Assembly (NCBI RefSeq): GCF_932526225.1
Contig: NC_064034.1
Coordinates: 250,501-314,500 of the forward strand
Direction: 5' to 3'
Source: Nematostella vectensis
Taxonomy: Eukaryota > Cnidaria > Anthozoa > Actiniaria > Edwardsiidae
DNA length: 64,000 nucleotides
A model generated the notes under the pieces. It was not told where the DNA came from. It ran no database searches and was given only the letters and a program-made list of their open reading frames with translations. Positions 24,579 through 38,539 of the stretch are shown in pieces (position 1 is the stretch's first letter; each line of letters starts with the position of its first letter). The translations under genes were made by a program, and so were the position numbers.

Positions 24579-27500
24579 GGAATGTAGTTAGTTCTTGTGT
24601 GCAGAAAATATGTACAGGATCCTGAACAAAGCATGAGCACATCAAAGATGCTGAGAGTACATAAAAATGTCCCTATACCTTCTTTTTATGTCATGACACA
24701 CCAAGAACAGTATAATTAAGTATCGATATTTAAAAAAAACAAATAAAGAAAAAAAATAGGCTATCAGCGGGAATCGAACCCGGGTCGCTGCGTTAGTAGT
24801 CAAGTGCCCGCAACGAAAGACTAACGTGGCATTGCTGAAGGGAATTGTAATGAAAATTACTTTTAATACTATTGGTATTGTAAACTATCCCAAGCAAAGT
24901 CACCATCGGGCTGGAGGTTACATTCGGGATAAGCTTCAGGGTTACATTCGGGAATTTGTTTTACGAGTGTAACCTCCAAAAGGTTACAATCGATAATTTT
25001 TTTTCCGAATGTAAATTCCAAAAAGTAACATTAGGAAAAATAAAGCAGTATACTCGGAAAAAAAGGTATATCAATCTATCGAGCGCTATGCTCTATGTTA
25101 GAATCTACTTAATCAAGTTATCCAAGGAATCTAGTTAGTTCTTGTGTGCATAAAATATGTACAGGATCCTGAACAAAGCATGAGCACATCAAAGATGCTG
25201 AGAGTACATAAAAATGTCCCTATACCTTCTTTTTATGTCATGACACACCAAGAACAGTATAATTAAGTATCGATATTATAAAAAAAAAATAAAGAAAAAA
25301 AAATTGGCTATCAGCGGGAATCGAACCCAGGTCGCTGTGTTAGTAGTCAAGTGCCCGCAATGAAAGACAAACGTGGCATTGCTGAAGGGAATTGTAAGGA
25401 AAATTACTTTTAATACTATTGGTATCGTAAACTATCCCAAGCAAAGTCACCATCGGACTGGAGGTTACATTCGGGAAAAGCTTCAGGGTTACATTTGGGA
25501 ATTTGTTTTACGAGTGTAACCTCCAAAAGGTTACAATCGATAATTTTGTTTCCGAATGTAAATTCCAAAAAGTAACATTAGGAAAAATAAAACAGTATAC
25601 TCGGAAAAAAAGGTATATCAATCTATCGAGCGCTATGCTCTATGTTAGAATCTATTTAATCAAGTTATCCAAGGAATCTAGTTAGTTCTTGTGTGCATAA
25701 AATATGTACAAGATCCTGAACAAAGCATGAGCACATCAAAGATGCTGAGAGTACATAAAAATGTCCCTATACCTTCTTTTTATGTCATGACACACCAAGA
25801 ACAGTATAATTAAGTATCGATATTTAAAAAAAAAAATAAAGAAAAAAAAATAGGCTATCAGCGGGAATCGAACCCGGGTCGCTGCGTTAGTAGTCAAGTG
25901 CCCGCAACGAAAGACTAACGTGGCATTGCTGAAGGGAATTGTAATGAAAATTACATTTAATACTATTGGTATCGTAAACTATCCCAAGCAAAGTCACCAT
26001 CGGACTGGAGGTTACATTCGGGAAAAGCTTCAGGGTTACATTTGGGAATTTGTTTTACGAGTGTAACCTCCAAAAGGTTACAATCGATAATTTTGTTTCC
26101 GAATGTAAATTCCAAAAAGTAACATTAGGAAAATAAAAGAGTATACTCGGAAAAAAAGGTATATCAATCTATCGAGCGCTATGCTCTATGTTAGAATCTA
26201 CTTAATCAAGTTATCCAAGGAATGTAGTTAGTTCTTGTGTGCAGAAAATATGTACAGGATCCTGAACAAAGCATGAGCACATCAAAGATGCTGAGAGTAC
26301 ATAAAAATGTCCCTATACCTTCTTTTTATGTCATGACACACCAAGAACAGTATAATTAAGTATCGATATTTAAAAAAAAAATAAAGAAAAAAAAATAGGC
26401 TATCAGCGGGAATCGAACCTGGGTCGCTGCGTTAGTAGTCAAGTGCCCGTAACGAAAGACTAACGTGGCATTGCTGAAGGGAATTGTAATAAAAATTACT
26501 TTTAATACTATTGGTATCGTAAACTTTCCCAAGCAAAGTCACCATCGGACTGGAGGTTACATTCGGAAAAAGCTTCAGGGTTACATTCGCGAATTTGTTT
26601 TACGAGTGTAACCTCCAAAAGGTTACAATCGATAATTTTTTTTCCGAATGTAAATTCCAAAAAGTAACATTAGGAAAAAAACCCAGTATACTCGGAAAAA
26701 AACGTATATCAATCTATCGAGCGCTATGCTCTATGTTAGAATCTACTTAATCAAGTTATCCTAGGAATCTAGTTAGTTCTTGTGTGCATAAAATATGTAC
26801 AGGATCCTGAACAAAGCATGAGCACATCAAAGATGCTGAGAGTACATACAAATGTCCCTATACCTTCTTTTTATGTCATGACACACCAAGAACAGTATAA
26901 TTAAGTATCGATATTTAAAAAAAAAAATAAAGAAAAAAAAATAGGCTATCAGCGGGAATCGAACCCGGGTAGCTGCGTTAGTAGTCAAGTGCCCGTAACG
27001 AAAGACTAACGTGGCATTGCTGAAGGGAATTTTAATGAAAATTACATTTAATACTATTGGTATCGTAAACTATCCCAAGCAAAGTCACCATCGGACTGGA
27101 GGTTACATTCGGGAAAAGCTTCAGGGTTACATTCGGGAATTTGTTTTACGAGTGTAACCTCCAAAAGGTTACAATCGATAATTTTTTTTCCGAATGTAAA
27201 TTCCAAAAAGTAACATTAGGAAAAAAAAACAGTATACTCGGAAAAAAAGGTATATCAATCTATCGAGCGCTATGCTCTATGTTAGAATCTACTTAATCAA
27301 GTTATCCAAGGAATCTAGTTAGTTCTTGTGTGCATAAAATATGTACAGGATCCTGAACAAAGCATGAGCACATCAAAGATGCTGAGAGTACATAAAAATG
27401 TCCCTATACCTTCTTTTTATGTCATGACACACCAAGAACAGTATAATTAAGTATTGATATTTAAAAAAAAATAATAAAGAAAAAAAATAGGCTATCAGCG

Positions 27501-27855
27501 GGAATCGAACCCAGGTCGCTGCGTTAGTAGTCAAGTGCCCGCAACGAAAGACTAACGTGGCATTGCTGAAGGGAATTGTAATGAAAATTACATTTAATAC
27601 TATTGGTATCGTAAACTATCCCAAGCAAAGTCACCATCGGACTGGAGGTTACATTCGGGAAAAGCTTCAGGGTTACATTTGGGAATTTGTTTTACGAGTG
27701 TAACCTCCAAAAGGTTACAATCGATAATTTTGTTTCCGAATGTAAATTCCAAAAAGTAACATTAGGAAAATAAAAGAGTATACTCGGAAAAAAAGGTATA
27801 TCAATCTATCGAGCGCTATGCTCTATGTTAGAATCTACTTAATCAAGTTATCCAA
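24579..27855 (+). repeat. Six-unit higher-order block, copy B (3277 bp)
   Basis: Starts are at 24579, 25126, 25673, 26219, 26764 and 27310. The private changes of copy A are found at 25369, 25711, 26567 and 27032. The few differences seen are near the ends, e.g. CATTCGGG in the last unit of copy A versus CATTTGGG in the last unit of copy B. Confidence 0.93.
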
Positions 27856-30595
27856 GGAATGTAGTTAGTTCTTGTGTGCAGAAAATATGTACAGGATCCT
27901 GAACAAAGCATGAGCACATCAAAGATGCTGAGAGTACATAAAAATGTCCCTATACCTTCTTTTTATGTCATGACACACCAAGAACAGTATAATTAAGTAT
28001 CAAAATTTAAAAAAAAAATAAAAAAAAAAAAATAGGCTATCAGCGGGAATCGAACCTGGGTCGCTGCGTTAGTAGTCAAGTGCCCGTAACGAAAGACTAA
28101 CGTGGCATTGCTGAAGGGAATTGTAATAAAAATTACTTTTAATACTATTGGTATCGTAAACTTTCCCAAGCAAAGTCACCATCGGACTGGAGGTTACATT
28201 CGGGAAAAGCTTCAGGGTTACATTCGCGAATTTGTTTTACGAGTGTAACCTCCAAAAGGTTACAATCGATAATTTTTTTTCCGAATGTAAATTCCAAAAA
28301 GTAACATTAGGAAAAAAACCCAGTATACTCGGAAAAAAACGTATATCAATCTATCGAGCGCTATGCTCTATGTTAGAATCTACTTAATCAAGTTATCCTA
28401 GGAATCTAGTTAGTTCTTGTGTGCATAAAATATGTACAGGATCCTGAACAAAGCATGAGCACATCAAAGATGCTGAGAGTACATACAAATGTCCCTATAC
28501 CTTCTTTTTATGTCATGACACACCAAAAACAGTATAAATAAGTATCGATATTTAAAAAAAAAAATAAAGAAAAAAAAATAGGCTATCAGCGGGAATCGAA
28601 CCCGGGTAGCTGCGTTAGTAGTCAAGTGCCCGCAACGAAAGAATAACGTGGCATTGCTGAAGGGAATTGTAATGAAAATTATTTTTAATACTATTGGTAT
28701 CGTAAACTATCCCAAGCAAAGTCACCATCGGACTGGAGGTTACATTCGGGAAAAGCTTCAGGGTTACATTCGGGAATTTGTTTTACGAGTGTAACCTCCA
28801 AAAGGTTACAATCGATAATTTTTTTTTTCCGAATGTAAATTCCAAAAAGTAACATTAGGAAAAAAAACCCAGTATACTCGGAAAAAAAGGTATATCAATC
28901 TATCGAGCGCTATGCTCTATGTTAGAATCTACTTAATCAAGTTATCCAAGGAATCTAGTTAGTTCTTGTGTGCATAAAATATGTACAGGATCCTGAACAA
29001 AGCATGAGCACATCAAAGATGCTGAGAGTACATAAAAATGTCCCTATACCTTCTTTTTATGTCATGACACACCACGAACAGTATAATTAAGTATCGATAT
29101 TAAAAAAAAAAAAAAAAAAAAAAAATTGGCTATCAGCGGGAATCGAACCCAGGTCGCTGCGTTAGTAGTCAAGTGCCCGTAACGAAAGACTAACGTGGCA
29201 TTGCTGAAGGGAATTGTAATGAAAATTACTTTTAATACTATTGGTATCGTAAACTATCCCAAGCAAAGTCACCATCGGACTGGAGGTTACATTCGGGAAA
29301 AGCTTCAGGGTTACATTCGCGAATTTGTTTTACGAGTGTAACCTCCAAAAGGTTACAATCGATAATTTTTTTTCCGAATGTAAATTCCAAAAAGTAACAT
29401 TAGGAAAAAAAACCCAGTATACTCGGAAAAAAACGTATATCAATCTATCGAGCGCTATGCTCTATGTTAGAATCTACTTAATCAAGTTATCCTAGGAATC
29501 TAGTTAGTTCTTGTGTGCATAAAATATGTACAGGATCCTGAACAAAGCATGAGCACATCAAAGATGCTGAGAGTACATAAAAATGTCCCTATACCTTCTT
29601 TTTATGTCATGACACACCAAAAACAGTATAAATAAGTATCGATATTTAAAAAAAAAAATTGAGAAAAAAAAAATAGGCTATCAGCGGGAATCGAACCCGG
29701 GTAGCTGCGTTAGTAGTCAAGTGCCCGCAACGAAAGACTAACGTGGCATTGCTGAAGGGAATTGTAATGAAAATTACTTTTAATACTATTGGTATCGTAA
29801 ACTATCCCAAGCAAAGTCACCATCGGACTGGAGGTTACATTCGGGAAAAGCTTCAGGGTTACATTCGGGAATTTGGTTTACGAGTGTAACCTCCAAAAGG
29901 TTACAATCGATAATTTTTTTTTTCCGAATGTAAATTCCAAAAAGTAACATTAGGAAAAAAAACCCAGTATACTCGGAAAAAAAGGTATATCAATCTATCG
30001 AGCGCTATGCTCTATGTTAGAATCTACTTAATCAAGTTATCCAAGGAATCTAGTTAGTTCTTGTGTGCATAAAATATGTACAGGATCCTGAACAAAGCAT
30101 GAGCACATCAAAGATGCTGAGAGTACATAAAAATGTCCCTATACCTTCTTTTTATGTCATGACACACCACGAACAGTATAATTAAGTATCGATATTTAAA
30201 AAAAAAAAAAAAAAGAAAAAAAATTTGGCTATCAGCGGGAATCGAACCCAGGTCGCTGCGTTAGTAGTCAAGTGCCCGTAACGAAAGACTAACGTGGCAT
30301 TGCTGAAGGGAATTGTAATGAAAATTACTTTTAATACTATTGGTATCGTAAACTATCCCAAGCAAAGTCACCATCGGACTGGAGGTTACATTCGGGAAAA
30401 GCTTCAGGGTTACATTCGGGAATTTGTTTTACGAGTGTAACCTCCAAAAGGTTACAATCGATAATTTTTTTTCCCGAATTTAAATTCCAAAAAGTAACAT
30501 TTGGGAAAAAAAAAACAGTATACTCGGAAAAAAAGGTATATCAATCTATCGAGCGCTATGCTCTATCTTAGAATCTACTTAATCAAGTTATCCAA
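27856..30595 (+). repeat. Units 49-53, mixed-subfamily monomers
   Basis: Starts are at 27856, 28401, 28950, 29495 and 30045. Units 28401-30595 correspond to 45366-47556 at an offset near 16964. Shared marks include CCACGAACAG, GAATTTGGTTTACG (29870, 46832) and AAATTTGG after the A-tract. Confidence 0.9.
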
Positions 30596-32230
30596 GGAAT
30601 CTAGTTAGTTCTTGTGTGTATAAAATATGTACAGGATCCTGAACAAAGCATGAGCACATCAAAGATGCTGAGAGTACATAAAAATGTCCCTATACCTTCT
30701 TTTTATGTCATGACACACCAAGAACAGTATAATTAAGTATCGATATTTAAAAAAAAAAAAAAATAAAAATAGGCTATCAGCGGGAATCGAACCCGGGTCG
30801 CTGCGTTAGTAGTCAAGTGCCCGCAACGAAAGACTAACGTGGCATTGTTGGAGGGAATTGTAATGAAAATTACTTTTAATACTATTGGTATCGTAAACTA
30901 TCCCAAGCAAAGTCACCATCGGACTGGAGGTTACATTCGGGAAAAGCTTCAGGGTTACATTTGGGAATTTGTTTTACGAGTGTAACCTCCAAAAGGTTAC
31001 AATCGATAATTTTGTTTCCGAATGTAAATTCCAAAAAGTAACATTATGAAAATAAAAGAGTATACTCGGAAAAAAAGGTATATCAATCTATCGAGCGCTA
31101 TGCTCTATGTTAGAATCTACTTAATCAAGTTATCCAAGGAATCTAGTTAGTTCTTGTGTGCAGAAAATATGTACAGGATCCTGAACAAAGCATGAGCACA
31201 TCAAAGATGCTGAGAGTACATAAAAATGTCCCTATACCTTCTTTTTATGTCATGACACACCAAGAACAGTATAATTAAGTATCGATATTTAAAAAAAAAA
31301 ATAAAGAAAAAAAAATAGGCTATCAGCGGGAATCGAACCTGGGTCGCTGCGTTAGTAGTCAAGTGCCCGTAACGAAAGACTAACGTGGCATTGCTGAAGG
31401 GAATTGTAATAAAAATTACTTTTAATACTATTGGTATCGTAAACTATCCCATGCAAAGTCACCATCGGACTGGAGGTTACATTCGGGAAAAGCTTCAGGG
31501 TTACATTCGCGAATTTGTTTTACGAGTGTAACCTCCAAAAGGTTACAATCGATAATTTTTTTTCCGAATGTAAATTCCAAAAAGTAACATTAGGAAAAAA
31601 ACCCAGTATACTCGGAAAAAAACGTATATCAATCTATCGAGCGCTATGCTCTATGTTAGAATCTACTTAATCAAGTTTTCCTAGGAATCTAGTTAGTTCT
31701 TGTGTGCATAAAATATGTACAGGATCCTGAACAAAGCATGAGCACATCAAAGATGCTGAGAGTACATACAAATGTCCCTATACCTTCTTTTTATGTCATG
31801 ACACACCAAAAACAGTATAAATAAGTATCGATATTTAAAAAAAAAATAAAGAAAAAAAAATAGGCTATCAGCGGGAATCGAACCCGGGTAGCTGCGTTAG
31901 TAGTCAAGTGCCCGCAACGAAAGACTAACGTGGCATTGCTGAAGGGAATTGTAATGAAAATTATTTTTAATACTATTGGTATCGTAAACTATCCCAAGCA
32001 AAGTCACCATCGGACTGGAGGTTACATTCGGGAAAAGCTTCAGGGTTACATTCGGGAATTTGTTTTACGAGTGTAACCTACAAAAGGTTACAATCGATAA
32101 TTTTTTTTTCCGAATGTAAATTCCAAAAAGTAACATTAGGAAAAAAAACCCAGTATACTCGGAAAAAAAGGTATATCAATCTATCGAGCGCTATGCTCTA
32201 TGTTAGAATCTACTTAATCAAGTTATCCAA
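30596..32230 (+). repeat. Units 54-56, standard monomers
   Basis: Starts are at 30596, 31138 and 31684. The first has the GTGTGTATAAAA/GTTGGAGGG marks that elsewhere follow expanded units, although here the preceding unit is of normal length. Confidence 0.91.
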
Positions 32231-33070
32231 GGAATCTAGTTAGTTCTTGTGTGCATAAAATATGTACAGGATCCTGAACAAAGCATGAGCACATCAAAGA
32301 TGCTGAGAGTACATAAAAATGTCCCTATACCTTCTTTTTATGTCATGACACACCACGAACAGTATAATTAAGTATCGATATTAAAAAAAAAAAAAAAAAA
32401 AAAAATTGGCTATCAGCGGGAATCGAACCCAGGTCGCTGCGTTAGTAGTCAAGTGCCAGTAACGAAAGACTAACGTGGCATTGCTGAAGGGAATTGTAAT
32501 AAAAATTACTTTTAATACTATTGGTATCGTAAACTATCCCAAGCAAAGTCACCATCGGACTGGAGGTTACATTCGGGAAAAGCTTCAGGGTTACATTCGC
32601 GAATTTGTTTTACGGGTGTAACCTCCAAAAGGTTACAATCGATAATTTTTTTTCCGAATGTAAATTCCAAAAAGTAACATTAAAAAAATAAAGAAAAAAA
32701 AATTGGCTATCAGCGGGAATCGAACCCGGGTCGCTGCGTTAGTAGTCAAGTGCCCGTAACGAAAGACTAACGTGGCATTGCTGAAGGGAATTGTAATGAA
32801 AATTACTTTTAATACTATTGGTATCGTAAACTATCCCAAGCAAAGTCACCATCGGACTGGAGGTTACATTCGGGAAAAGCTTCAGGGTTACATTTGGGAA
32901 TTTGTTTTACGAGTGTAACCTCCAAAAGGTTACAATCGATAATTTTGTTTCCGAATGTAAATTCCAAAAAGTAACATTAGGAAAAATAAAACAGTATACT
33001 CGGAAAAAAGGTATATCAATCTATAGAGCGCTATGCTCTATGTTAGAACCTACTTAATCAAGTTATCCAA
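32231..33070 (+). repeat. Fused unit (840 bp)
   Basis: The junction is at about 32682 with the same TAACATTA to A-run join as in the other four. Its upstream half is of the CATTCGCG subtype, unlike the others, which suggests later recombination across the unit. Confidence 0.9.
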
Positions 33071-36000
33071 GGAATCTAGTTAGTTCTTGTGTACATAAAA
33101 TATGTACAGGATCCTGAACAAAGCATGAGCACATCAAAGATGCTGAGAGTACATAAAAATGTCCCTATACCTTCTTTTTATGTCATGACACACCAAGAAC
33201 AGTATAATTAAGTATCGATATTTAAAAAAAACAAATAAAGAAAAAAAATAGGCTATCAGCGGGAATCGAACCCGGGTCGCTGCGTTAGTAGTCAAGTGCC
33301 CGCAACGAAAGACTAACGTGGCATTGCTGAAGGGAATTGTAATGAAAATTACTTTTAATACTATTGGTATTGTAAACTATCCCAAGCAAAGTCACCATCG
33401 GGCTGGAGGTTACATTCGGGATAAGCTTCAGGGTTACATTCGGGAATTTGTTTTACGAGTGTAACCTCCAAAAGGTTACAATCGATAATTTTTTTTCCGA
33501 ATGTAAATTCCAAAAAGTAACATTAGGAAAAATAAAGCAGTATACTCGGAAAAAAAGGTATATCAATCTATCGAGCGCTATGCTCTATGTTAGAATCTAC
33601 TTAATCAAGTTATCCAAGGAATCTAGTTAGTTCTTGTGTGCATAAAATATGTACAGGATCCTGAACAAAGCATGAGCACATCAAAGATGCTGAGAGTACA
33701 TAAAAATGTCCCTATACCTTCTTTTTATGTCATGACACACCAAGAACAGTATAATTAAGTATCGATATTATAAAAAAAAAATAAAGAAAAAAAAATTGGC
33801 TATCAGCGGGAATTGAACCCAGGTCGCTGTGTTAGTAGTCAAGTGCCCGCAATGAAAGACTAACGTGGCATTGCTGAAGGGAATTGTAAGGAAAATTACT
33901 TTTAATACTATTGGTATCGTAAACTATCCCAAGCAAAGTCACCATCGGACTGGAGGTTACATTCGGGAAAAGCTTCAGGGTTACATTTGGGAATTTGTTT
34001 TACGAGTGTAACCTCCAAAAGGTTACAATCGATAATTTTGTTTCCGAATGTAAATTCCAAAAAGTAACATTAGGAAAAATAAAACAGTATACTCGGAAAA
34101 AAAGGTATATCAATCTATCGAGCGCTATGCTCTATGTTAGAATCTATTTAATCAAGTTATCCAAGGAATCTAGTTAGTTCTTGTGTGCATAAAATATGTA
34201 CAGGATCCTGAACAAAGCATGAGCACATCAAAGATGCTGAGAGTACATAAAAATGTCCCTATACCTTCTTTTTATGTCATGACACACCAAGAACAGTATA
34301 ATTAAGTATCGATATTTAAAAAAAAAAATAAAGAAAAAAAAATAGGCTATCAGCGGGAATCGAACCCGGGTCGCTGCGTTAGTAGTCAAGTGCCCGTAAC
34401 GAAAGACTAACGTGGCATTGCTGAAGGGAATTGTAATGAAAATTACATTTAATACTATTGGTATCGTAAACTATCCCAAGCAAATACACCATTGGACTGG
34501 AGGTTACATTCGGGAAAAGCTTCAGGGTTACATTCGGGAATTTGTTTTACGAGTGTAACCTCCAAAAGGTTACAATCGATAATTTTTTTTCCGAATGTAA
34601 ATTCCAAAAAGTAACATTAGGAAAAAAAAACAGTATACTCGGAAAAAAAGGTATATCAATCTATCGAGCGCTATGCTCTATGTTAGAATCTACTTAATCA
34701 AGTTATCCAAGGAATCTAGTTAGTTCTTGTGTGCATAAAATATGTACAGGATCCTGAACAAAGCAAGAGCACATCAAAGATGCTGAGAGTACATAAAAAT
34801 GTCCCTATACCTTCTTTTTATGTCATGACACACCAAGAACAGTATAATTAAGTATTGATATTTAAAAAAAAAAAATAAAGAAAAAAAATAGGCTATCAGC
34901 GGGAATCGAACCCAGGTCGCTGCGTTAGTAGTCAAGTGCCCGCAACGAAAGACTAACGTGGCATTGCTGAAGGGAATTGTAATGAAAATTACTTTTAATA
35001 CTATTGGTATCTTAAACTATCCCAAGCAAAGTCACCATCGGACTGGAGGTTACATTCGGGAAAAGCTTCAGGGTTACATTTGGGAATTTGTTTTACGAGT
35101 GTAACCTCCAAAAGGTTACAATCGATAATTTTGTTTCCGAATGTAAATTCCAAAAAGTAACATTAGGAAAATAAAAGAGTATACTCGGAAAAAAAGGTAT
35201 ATCAATCTATCGAGCGCTATGCTCTATGTTAGAATCTACTTAATCAAGTTATCCAAGGAATGTAGTTAGTTCTTGTGTGCAGAAAATATGTACAGGATCC
35301 TGAACAAAGCATGAGCACATCAAAGATGCTGAGAGTACATAAAAATGTCCCTATACCTTCTTTTTATGTCATGACACACCAAGAACAGTATAATTAAGTA
35401 TCGATATTTAAAAAAAAAATAAAGAAAAAAAAATAGGCTATCAGCGGGAATCGAACCTGGGTCGCTGCGTTAGTAGTCAAGTGCCCGTAACGAAAGACTA
35501 ACGTGGCATTGCTGAAGGGAATTGTAATAAAAATTACTTTTAATACTATTGGTATCGTAAACTATCCCAAGCAAAGTCACCATCGGACTGGAGGTTACAT
35601 TCGGGAAAAGCTTCAGGGTTACATTCGCGATATTGTTTTACGAGTGTAACCTCCAAAAGGTTACAATCGATAATTTTTTTTCCGAATGTAAATTCCAAAA
35701 AGTAACATTAGGAAAAAAACCCAGTATACTCGGAAAAAAACGTATATCAATCTATCGAGCGCTATGCTCTATGTTAGAATCTACTTAATCAAGTTATCCT
35801 AGGAATCTAGTTAGTTCTTGTGTGCATAAAATATGTACAGGATCCTGAACAAAGCATGAGCACATCAAAGATGCTGAGAGTACATACAAATGTCCCTATA
35901 TCTTCTTTTTATGTCATGACACACCAAAAACAGTATAAATAAATATCGATATTTAAAAAAAAAAATAAAGAAAAAAAAATAGGCTATCAGCGGGAATCGA

Positions 36001-36898
36001 ACCCGGGTAGCTGCGTTAGTAGTCAAGTGCCCGCAACGAAAGACTAACGTGGCATTGCTGAAGGGAATTGTAATGAAAATTATTTTTAATACTATTGGTA
36101 TCGTAAACTATCCCAAGCAAAGTCACCATCGGACTGGAGGTTACATTCGGGAAAAGCTTCAGGGTTACATTCGGGAATTTGTTTTACGAGTGTAACCTCC
36201 AAAAGGTTACAATCGATAATTTTTTTTTTCCGAATGTAAATTCCAAAAAGTAACATTAGGAAAAAAAACCCAGTATACTCGGAAAAAAAGGTATATCAAT
36301 CTATCGAGCGCTATGCTCTATGTTAGAATCTACTTAATCAAGTTATCCAAGGAATCTAGTTAGTTCTTGTGTGCATAAAATATGTACAGGATCCTGAACA
36401 AAGCATGAGCACATCAAAGATGCTGAGAGTACATAAAAATGTCCCTATACCTTCTTTTTATGTCATGACACACCAAAAACAGTATAAATAAGTATCGATA
36501 TTTAAAAAAAAATTAAGAAAAAAAAAATAGGCTATTAGCGGGAATCGAACCCGGGTAGCTGCGTTAGTAGTCAAGTGCCCGCAACGAAAGACTAACGTGG
36601 CATTGCTGAAGGGAATTGTAATGAAAATTACTTTTAATACTATTGGTATCGTAAACTATCCCAAGCAAAGTCACCATCGGACTGGAGGTTACATTCGGGA
36701 AAAGCTTCAGGGTTACATTCGGGAATTTGGTTTACGAGTGTAACCTCCAAAAGGTTACAATCGATAATTTTTTTTTTCCGAATGTAAATTCCAAAAAGTA
36801 ACATTAGGAAAAAAAACCCAGTATACTCGGAAAAAAAGGTATATCAATCTATCGAGCGCTATGCTCTATGTTAGAATCTACTTAATCAAGTTATCCAA
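33071..36898 (+). repeat. Units 58-64, standard monomers
   Basis: Starts are at 33071, 33618, 34165, 34711, 35257, 35802 and 36351. Units 33071-34164 repeat the subtype pair of 11273-12366. Units 34165-36350 repeat at 43729-45914 (offset 9564), sharing AAATACACCATTGG, TATATCTTC and AATAAATATCG. Confidence 0.91.
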
Positions 36899-38539
36899 GG
36901 AATCTAGTTAGTTCTTGTGTGCATAAAATATGTACAGGATCCTGAACAAAGCATGAGCACATCAAAGATGCTGAGAGTACATAAAAATGTCCCTATACCT
37001 TCTTTTTATGTCATGACACACCACGAACAGTATAATTAAGTATCGATATTAAAAAAAAAAAAAAAAAAGAAAAAAAATTTGGCTATCAGCGGGAATCGAA
37101 CCCAGGTCGCTGCGTTAGTAGTCAAGTGCCCGTAACGAAAGACTAACGTGGCATTGCTGAAGGGAATTGTAATGAAAATTACTTTTAATACTATTGGTAT
37201 CGTAAACTATCCCAAGCAAAGTCACCATCGGACTGGAGGTTACATTCGGGAAAAGCTTCAGGGTTACATTCGGGAATTTGTTTTACGAGTGTAACCTCCA
37301 AAAGGTTACAATCGATAATTTTGTTTCCGAATATAAATTCCAAAAAGTAACATTAGGAAAAATAAAAGAGTATACTCGGAAAAAAAGGTATATCAATCTA
37401 TCGAGCGCTATGCTCTATGTTAGAATCTACTTAATCAAGTTATCCAAAGAATCTAGTTAGTTCTTGTGTGCAGAAAATATGTACAGGATCCTGAACAAAG
37501 CATGAGCACATCAAAGATGCTGAGAGTACATAAAAATGTCCCTATACCTTCTTTTTATGTCATGACACACCAAGAACAGTATAATTAAGTATCGATATTT
37601 AAAAAAAAAAATAAAGAAAAAAAAATAGGCTATCAGCGGGAATCGAACCTGGGTCGCTGCGTTAGTAGTCAAGTGCCCGTAACGAAAGACTAACGTGGCA
37701 TTGCTGAAGGGAATTGTAATAAAAATTACTTTAAATACTATTGGTATCGTAAACTATCCCATGCAAAGTCACCATCGGACTGGAGGTTACATTCGGGAAA
37801 AGCTTCAGGGTTACATTCGCGAATTTGTTTTACGAGTGTAACCTCCAAAAGGTTACAATCGATAATTTTTTTTCCGAATGTAAATTCCAAAAAGTAACAT
37901 TAGGAAAAAAACCCAGTATACTCGGAAAAAAACGTATATCAATCTATCAAGCGCTATGCTCTATGTTAGAATCTACTTAATCAAGTTATCCTAGGAATCT
38001 AGTTAGTTCTTGTGTGCATAAAATATGTACAGGATCCTGAACAAAGCATGAGCACATCAAAGATGCTGAGAGTACATAAAAATGTCCCTATACCTTCTTT
38101 TTATGTCATGACACACCAAGAACAGTATAATTAAGTATCGATATTTAAAAAAAAAAATAAAGAAAAAAAAATAGGCTATCAGCGGGAATCGAACCCGGTT
38201 CGCTGCGTTAGTAGTCAAGTGCCCGTAACGAAAGACTAACGTGGCATTGCTGAAGGGAATTGTAATGAAAATTACATTTAATACTATTGGTATCGTAAAC
38301 TATCCCAAGCAAAGTCACCATCGGACTGGAGGTTACATTCGGGAAAAGCTTCAGGGTTACATTCGGGAATTTGTTTTACGAGTGTAACCTCCAAAAGGTT
38401 ACAATCGATAATTTTTTTTCCGAATGTAAATTCCAAAAAGAAACATTAGGAAAAAAAAACAGTATACTCGGAAAAAAAGGTATATCAATCTATCGAGCGC
38501 TATGCTCTATGTTAGAATCTACTTAATCAAGTTATCCAA
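36899..38539 (+). repeat. Three-unit block, copy A (1641 bp)
   Basis: Units start at 36899, 37448 and 37994. Marks shared with copy B are AATATAAATTCC, TATCCAAAGAATC, CCATGCAAAG, CGGTTCGCTG and AAGAAACATT. Confidence 0.92.
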
